A stretch of 6,750 bases of DNA. Source: Deltaproteobacteria bacterium (GTDB lineage Bacteria; Myxococcota; Polyangia; Polyangiales; B10-G4). Shown here piece by piece: positions 5,195-6,750 of this stretch. Under the pieces are notes generated by a model. The model saw only the letters and a list, made by a program, of their open reading frames with translations. It was not told the DNA's origin and searched no databases. How positions within the stretch are numbered: position 1 is the first letter of the stretch; each line of letters begins with the position of its first letter. The position numbers and the translations under genes are program-made. The DNA lies in NCBI GenBank assembly GCA_019312705.1, contig JAFDCW010000241.1, forward strand, positions 1 through 6,750. Direction: 5' to 3'.

Positions 5195-6270
5195 CACAGC
5201 TCCCCCTCTCGGTCTCCGGAGCGCACGGTGGCGGTCCAGCAAAAGGACCGGAGGTTGGCATCGGGGCTGGACACGTCGATGGAAACGTCGCCCCGGGCAT
5301 CGGGGTCGGCGGCGGCGGCCTCGGCCGAACGGGTCGGCAGGACCGCCGAGGTCCAACCTTCGAGGTCGTGGTGCAAGAGGGCACCGACGGACTCACCGTC
5401 GACGAGGATACGCGCGGTGATCGGGGCGCCGGCCCCCTCGCGCTCGTGGCGGTTGTAGAGACCGCCGTAGATCACGATGCGCTCCCCGAGGGGGACGTCG
5501 CGAAACGTGGCGCGGATCGGCTCGGACCCCTTCGGGTGCTGGTAGACGCAGTAGTGAGGCCGATAGTCGAGGTTCTCCATGACCGTCGTACCGACCCACA
5601 AGTAGTCCGCGCCGCAGGTGAAACGCTCGTCGGGGATGATGTGCCCCTGGGCGAGACCGCTCCGGCGAGACATGCCGGCTCGCCGCCAAGGGCAGACCTG
5701 GGGCGCGCCGTCGACGATGTTCTCTACGACTGCGCCGTGCACGTTCTCGACGAAGTTGTAGCGGACGGTGCTCGGGCCGAGGTCCCAGCGCCTCAGGGTC
5801 ACCTGGCCATGGCGCTGCTCGGAGTCGGCAGGGCGCAAGGGGGCGGCAGCCGATCGGTGGCCACGAATCGAGAGCTCGAAGAGGCGGTCGTAGGCCGCGC
5901 TATCGCTCGGCGCCGCCATCTCGAGGCTCATCTTGCCGCCGAGGTGCTCCCGGAGGAGGGGGTCGGTCCAGTACGGGGCAGAGACGATGCGGTCGGTCTC
6001 GGTCAGGTCGGCGCTCACCGCGGCGGCCGCGGAGTCCCAGTCTGCCTCGGTCGGGACCCGGGCAATGATGACCTGATAGCCGACGAGCTCGGCTAGGGCG
6101 ATGAGAGGCAAGACCAACCACAGAGCACGCCGAACCCTGCGCGCCCGGGGGGCGTTCGGTTCAGAGGGTAGGCTCGGCCGGTCCCCGGGCTCAGCGGACT
6201 CTTCGGGTTCCCCCTGGGGTTCCACCTGGGGTTCCACCTGGGGCTCCACCTGGGGCTCCACATCGGCCAT
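5194..6270 (-). CDS. Single-pass membrane protein with large unrecognised extracytoplasmic domain; glycosyltransferase partner
   Basis: From the ATG at 6270 the product has 358 residues. The N-terminus is acidic and repetitive (VEPQ four times at residues 4-19, then GEPEES), followed by a basic stretch (RARRVRR, 42-48) and one transmembrane helix (about 49-70). The basic cluster before the helix places the N-terminus in the cytoplasm. The remaining ~285 residues should be periplasmic and look beta-rich, with aromatic-rich strands (e.g. YNFVENVHGAVVENIVDG, PHYCVYQHP, ERIVIYGGLYNRHE) and five cysteines that may pair. I recognise no family; the C-terminal part resembles a jelly-roll, ligand-binding type of fold only in general look. 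The overlap with the glycosyltransferase start argues for a joint function, such as presenting an acceptor or recognising the glycan. The frame is open upstream to the right edge, but that part is antisense to the oxidase and is not coding-like. Confidence 0.75.
   Translation of the reverse strand: MADVEPQVEPQVEPQVEPQGEPEESAEPGDRPSLPSEPNAPRARRVRRALWLVLPLIALAELVGYQVIIARVPTEADWDSAAAAVSADLTETDRIVSAPYWTDPLLREHLGGKMSLEMAAPSDSAAYDRLFELSIRGHRSAAAPLRPADSEQRHGQVTLRRWDLGPSTVRYNFVENVHGAVVENIVDGAPQVCPWRRAGMSRRSGLAQGHIIPDERFTCGADYLWVGTTVMENLDYRPHYCVYQHPKGSEPIRATFRDVPLGERIVIYGGLYNRHEREGAGAPITARILVDGESVGALLHHDLEGWTSAVLPTRSAEAAAADPDARGDVSIDVSSPDANLRSFCWTATVRSGDREGEL
5200..5207 (-). promoter_or_regulatory. 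Shine-Dalgarno site for the glycosyltransferase
   Basis: AGGGGGAG on the minus strand lies 5 bases before the ATG at 5194, within the last codons of the upstream gene. It supports that start over the longer frame that is open to 5356. Confidence 0.7.
6214..6261. repeat. Four 12-bp tandem repeats encoding VEPQ units
   Basis: Four units of CTGGGGYTCCAC follow each other; the first two have T and the last two C at the variable base, a silent difference (GAA versus GAG, Glu). On the minus strand they encode Val-Glu-Pro-Gln four times at the cytoplasmic N-terminus of the membrane protein. The paired variants suggest stepwise duplication. Confidence 0.95.
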
Positions 6271-6279
6271 GCGCGGCGG

Positions 6280-6308
6280 AGCATTGAGCCTCCCGGCATC
6301 TGTGTCAA
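6280..6308 (-). promoter_or_regulatory. Candidate promoter of the membrane protein-glycosyltransferase operon
   Basis: On the minus strand a perfect TTGACA (6303-6308) is followed after 17 bases by AATGCT (6280-6285, 3/6 to TATAAT). Transcription would begin about 3 bases before the ATG at 6270, again an almost leaderless message. The start has no Shine-Dalgarno at normal spacing; a GGGAGG occurs 18 bases upstream, between the two hexamers. Confidence 0.45.
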
Positions 6309-6330
6309 TCCGTGGGGTTAGAGGGCTCGA

Positions 6331-6362
6331 GGGCGGGCCCGGCCTTGACCTTGGGCGGGCCC
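6331..6362. repeat. Direct repeat GGGCGGGCCC in the divergent intergenic region
   Basis: GGGCGGGCCC occurs at 6331-6340 and again at 6353-6362, 22 bp centre to centre, about two helical turns. An AGAGGGC/GCCCTCT inverted pair (6320-6326, 6359-6365) frames them. The position, upstream of both the operon promoter and the oxidase start, fits a regulator site, but the low complexity of the sequence allows chance. Confidence 0.35.
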
Positions 6363-6369
6363 TCTGCCC

Positions 6370-6750
6370 ATGGTTTTCCCCATGTTCCCGGGACTCGACG
6401 ACGCGCTCTGTGCGATGGACCCAGAGCTCCGGGGCGGAGGCATCGACCGGGACCCGGAAACCCTCGAGGCTTACTCCCGCGACGAGAGCGACGCGCCGCG
6501 AGCGACGCCCGGGGCCGTGGTGACCGCGACCTCGACGGAGGAGGTCGCGGCGGTTCTCCGGGCCGCCCACGACCACGGCGTGCCGGTGACGCCCCGGACC
6601 GGCGGCACCAGCCGCGTCGGGGGCGCCATCCCCTCCGCCGGGGGCATCCTCCTTTCCCTCGCCCAGATGGACAGCATTCGCGCCATCGACCCCCGCGACA
6701 TGGGGGCCGTCGTCGGCCCCGGAGCGGTGACCTGCGCGGTGCACGAGGCA
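6370..6750 (+). CDS. GlcD-type FAD-linked oxidase, N-terminal fragment (runs off right edge)
   Basis: The 127 residues in the window form most of an FAD-binding PCMH (VAO-type) domain, as in glycolate oxidase subunit GlcD and D-lactate / D-2-hydroxyglutarate dehydrogenases. These oxidise alpha-hydroxy acids and pass electrons via FAD. Recognisable parts are PGAVVTATSTEEVAAVLR (47-64), the FAD pyrophosphate-binding loop at 75-92 (PRTGGTSRVGGAIPSAGG, where the family usually has RGGGTGLSGG), LSLAQMDSIRAID (95-107) and VVGPGAVTCAVHEA (114-127), matching the usual V.PG.....L/H.A. The Thr-77 and Ser-81-Arg-Val changes in the loop are a little unusual. The start is ATG at 6370 or 6382; neither has a clear Shine-Dalgarno. 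The substrate, and whether a C-terminal iron-sulfur (GlcF-like) part is fused, cannot be seen. It is divergent from the operon, with 99 bp between start codons. Confidence 0.85.
   Translation, partial: MVFPMFPGLDDALCAMDPELRGGGIDRDPETLEAYSRDESDAPRATPGAVVTATSTEEVAAVLRAAHDHGVPVTPRTGGTSRVGGAIPSAGGILLSLAQMDSIRAIDPRDMGAVVGPGAVTCAVHEA

Noticed and set aside
5195..5356. Upstream extension of the glycosyltransferase to a start at 5356
   Set aside because: It would overlap the upstream gene by 163 bp and add an Arg/Pro-rich segment before the first helix, while the ATG at 5194 has a strong Shine-Dalgarno site.
3626..5458. 610-codon plus-strand frame antisense to the glycosyltransferase
   Set aside because: It is very rich in Gly, Glu, Val, His and Arg with no hydrophobic core or motif, as expected opposite a GC-rich gene. 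The minus-strand reading has catalytic motifs and membrane helices.
6271..6744. Upstream extension of the membrane protein gene to 6744
   Set aside because: The extra 158 codons are antisense to the FAD oxidase and have non-coding-like composition; the ATG at 6270 leaves a normal divergent intergenic region with a promoter.

Overview
The window is GC-rich DNA, very probably from a chromosome of a myxobacterium-like (Myxococcota / former Deltaproteobacteria) bacterium. This is inferred from the high GC with strongly GC-biased third codon positions, a stand-alone PilZ protein resembling the PilZ subfamily expanded in Myxococcus, an unassigned lipoprotein, and little operon structure. No rRNA, tRNA, CRISPR array, insertion sequence or transposase gene was seen.

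Layout. At the left edge (1-133, minus) is the N-terminus of a DNA methyltransferase with the catalytic DPPY motif. A gene-poor stretch follows (134-690). It holds the most unusual sequence of the window: a 179-bp nested inverted repeat (375-553) with perfect 26-bp outer arms and two inner hairpins, predicted to fold as a three-way, cloverleaf-like structure. Directly beside it (560-676) are degenerate repeats of about 29-30 bp built around GACGCRGATC. Next comes a small PilZ-domain protein (691-996, minus), divergent from a membrane-anchored protein with a TPR-like C-terminus (1017-1922, plus); only 20 bp separate the two start codons. Then come phosphatidylserine synthase pssA (1960-2757, minus), with a TTG start, a clear Shine-Dalgarno site and a plausible promoter, and a divergent small lipoprotein (2873-3421, plus).

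The right half is a two-gene minus-strand operon. A single-pass membrane protein with a large, unrecognised extracytoplasmic domain (5194-6270) is followed, with a one-base TGATG overlap, by a polytopic family-39 / ArnT-like glycosyltransferase (3329-5194). Both proteins carry tandem acidic repeats (VEPQ x4 and ETE x5), and the glycosyltransferase tail runs 93 bp into the oppositely oriented lipoprotein gene. The right edge holds the start of a GlcD-type FAD-linked oxidase (6370-6750, plus), divergent from the operon.

How the genes fit together. Most are envelope-related: phospholipid synthesis, a lipoprotein, a sugar transferase that acts at the outer face of the inner membrane, and two anchored proteins. 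The PilZ protein adds probable cyclic-di-GMP control. Only the glycosyltransferase pair shows clear operon linkage; the rest are single genes in divergent or convergent order. Several first genes lack a Shine-Dalgarno site and have promoter-like hexamers almost touching the start codon, which suggests leaderless or very short-leader mRNAs.
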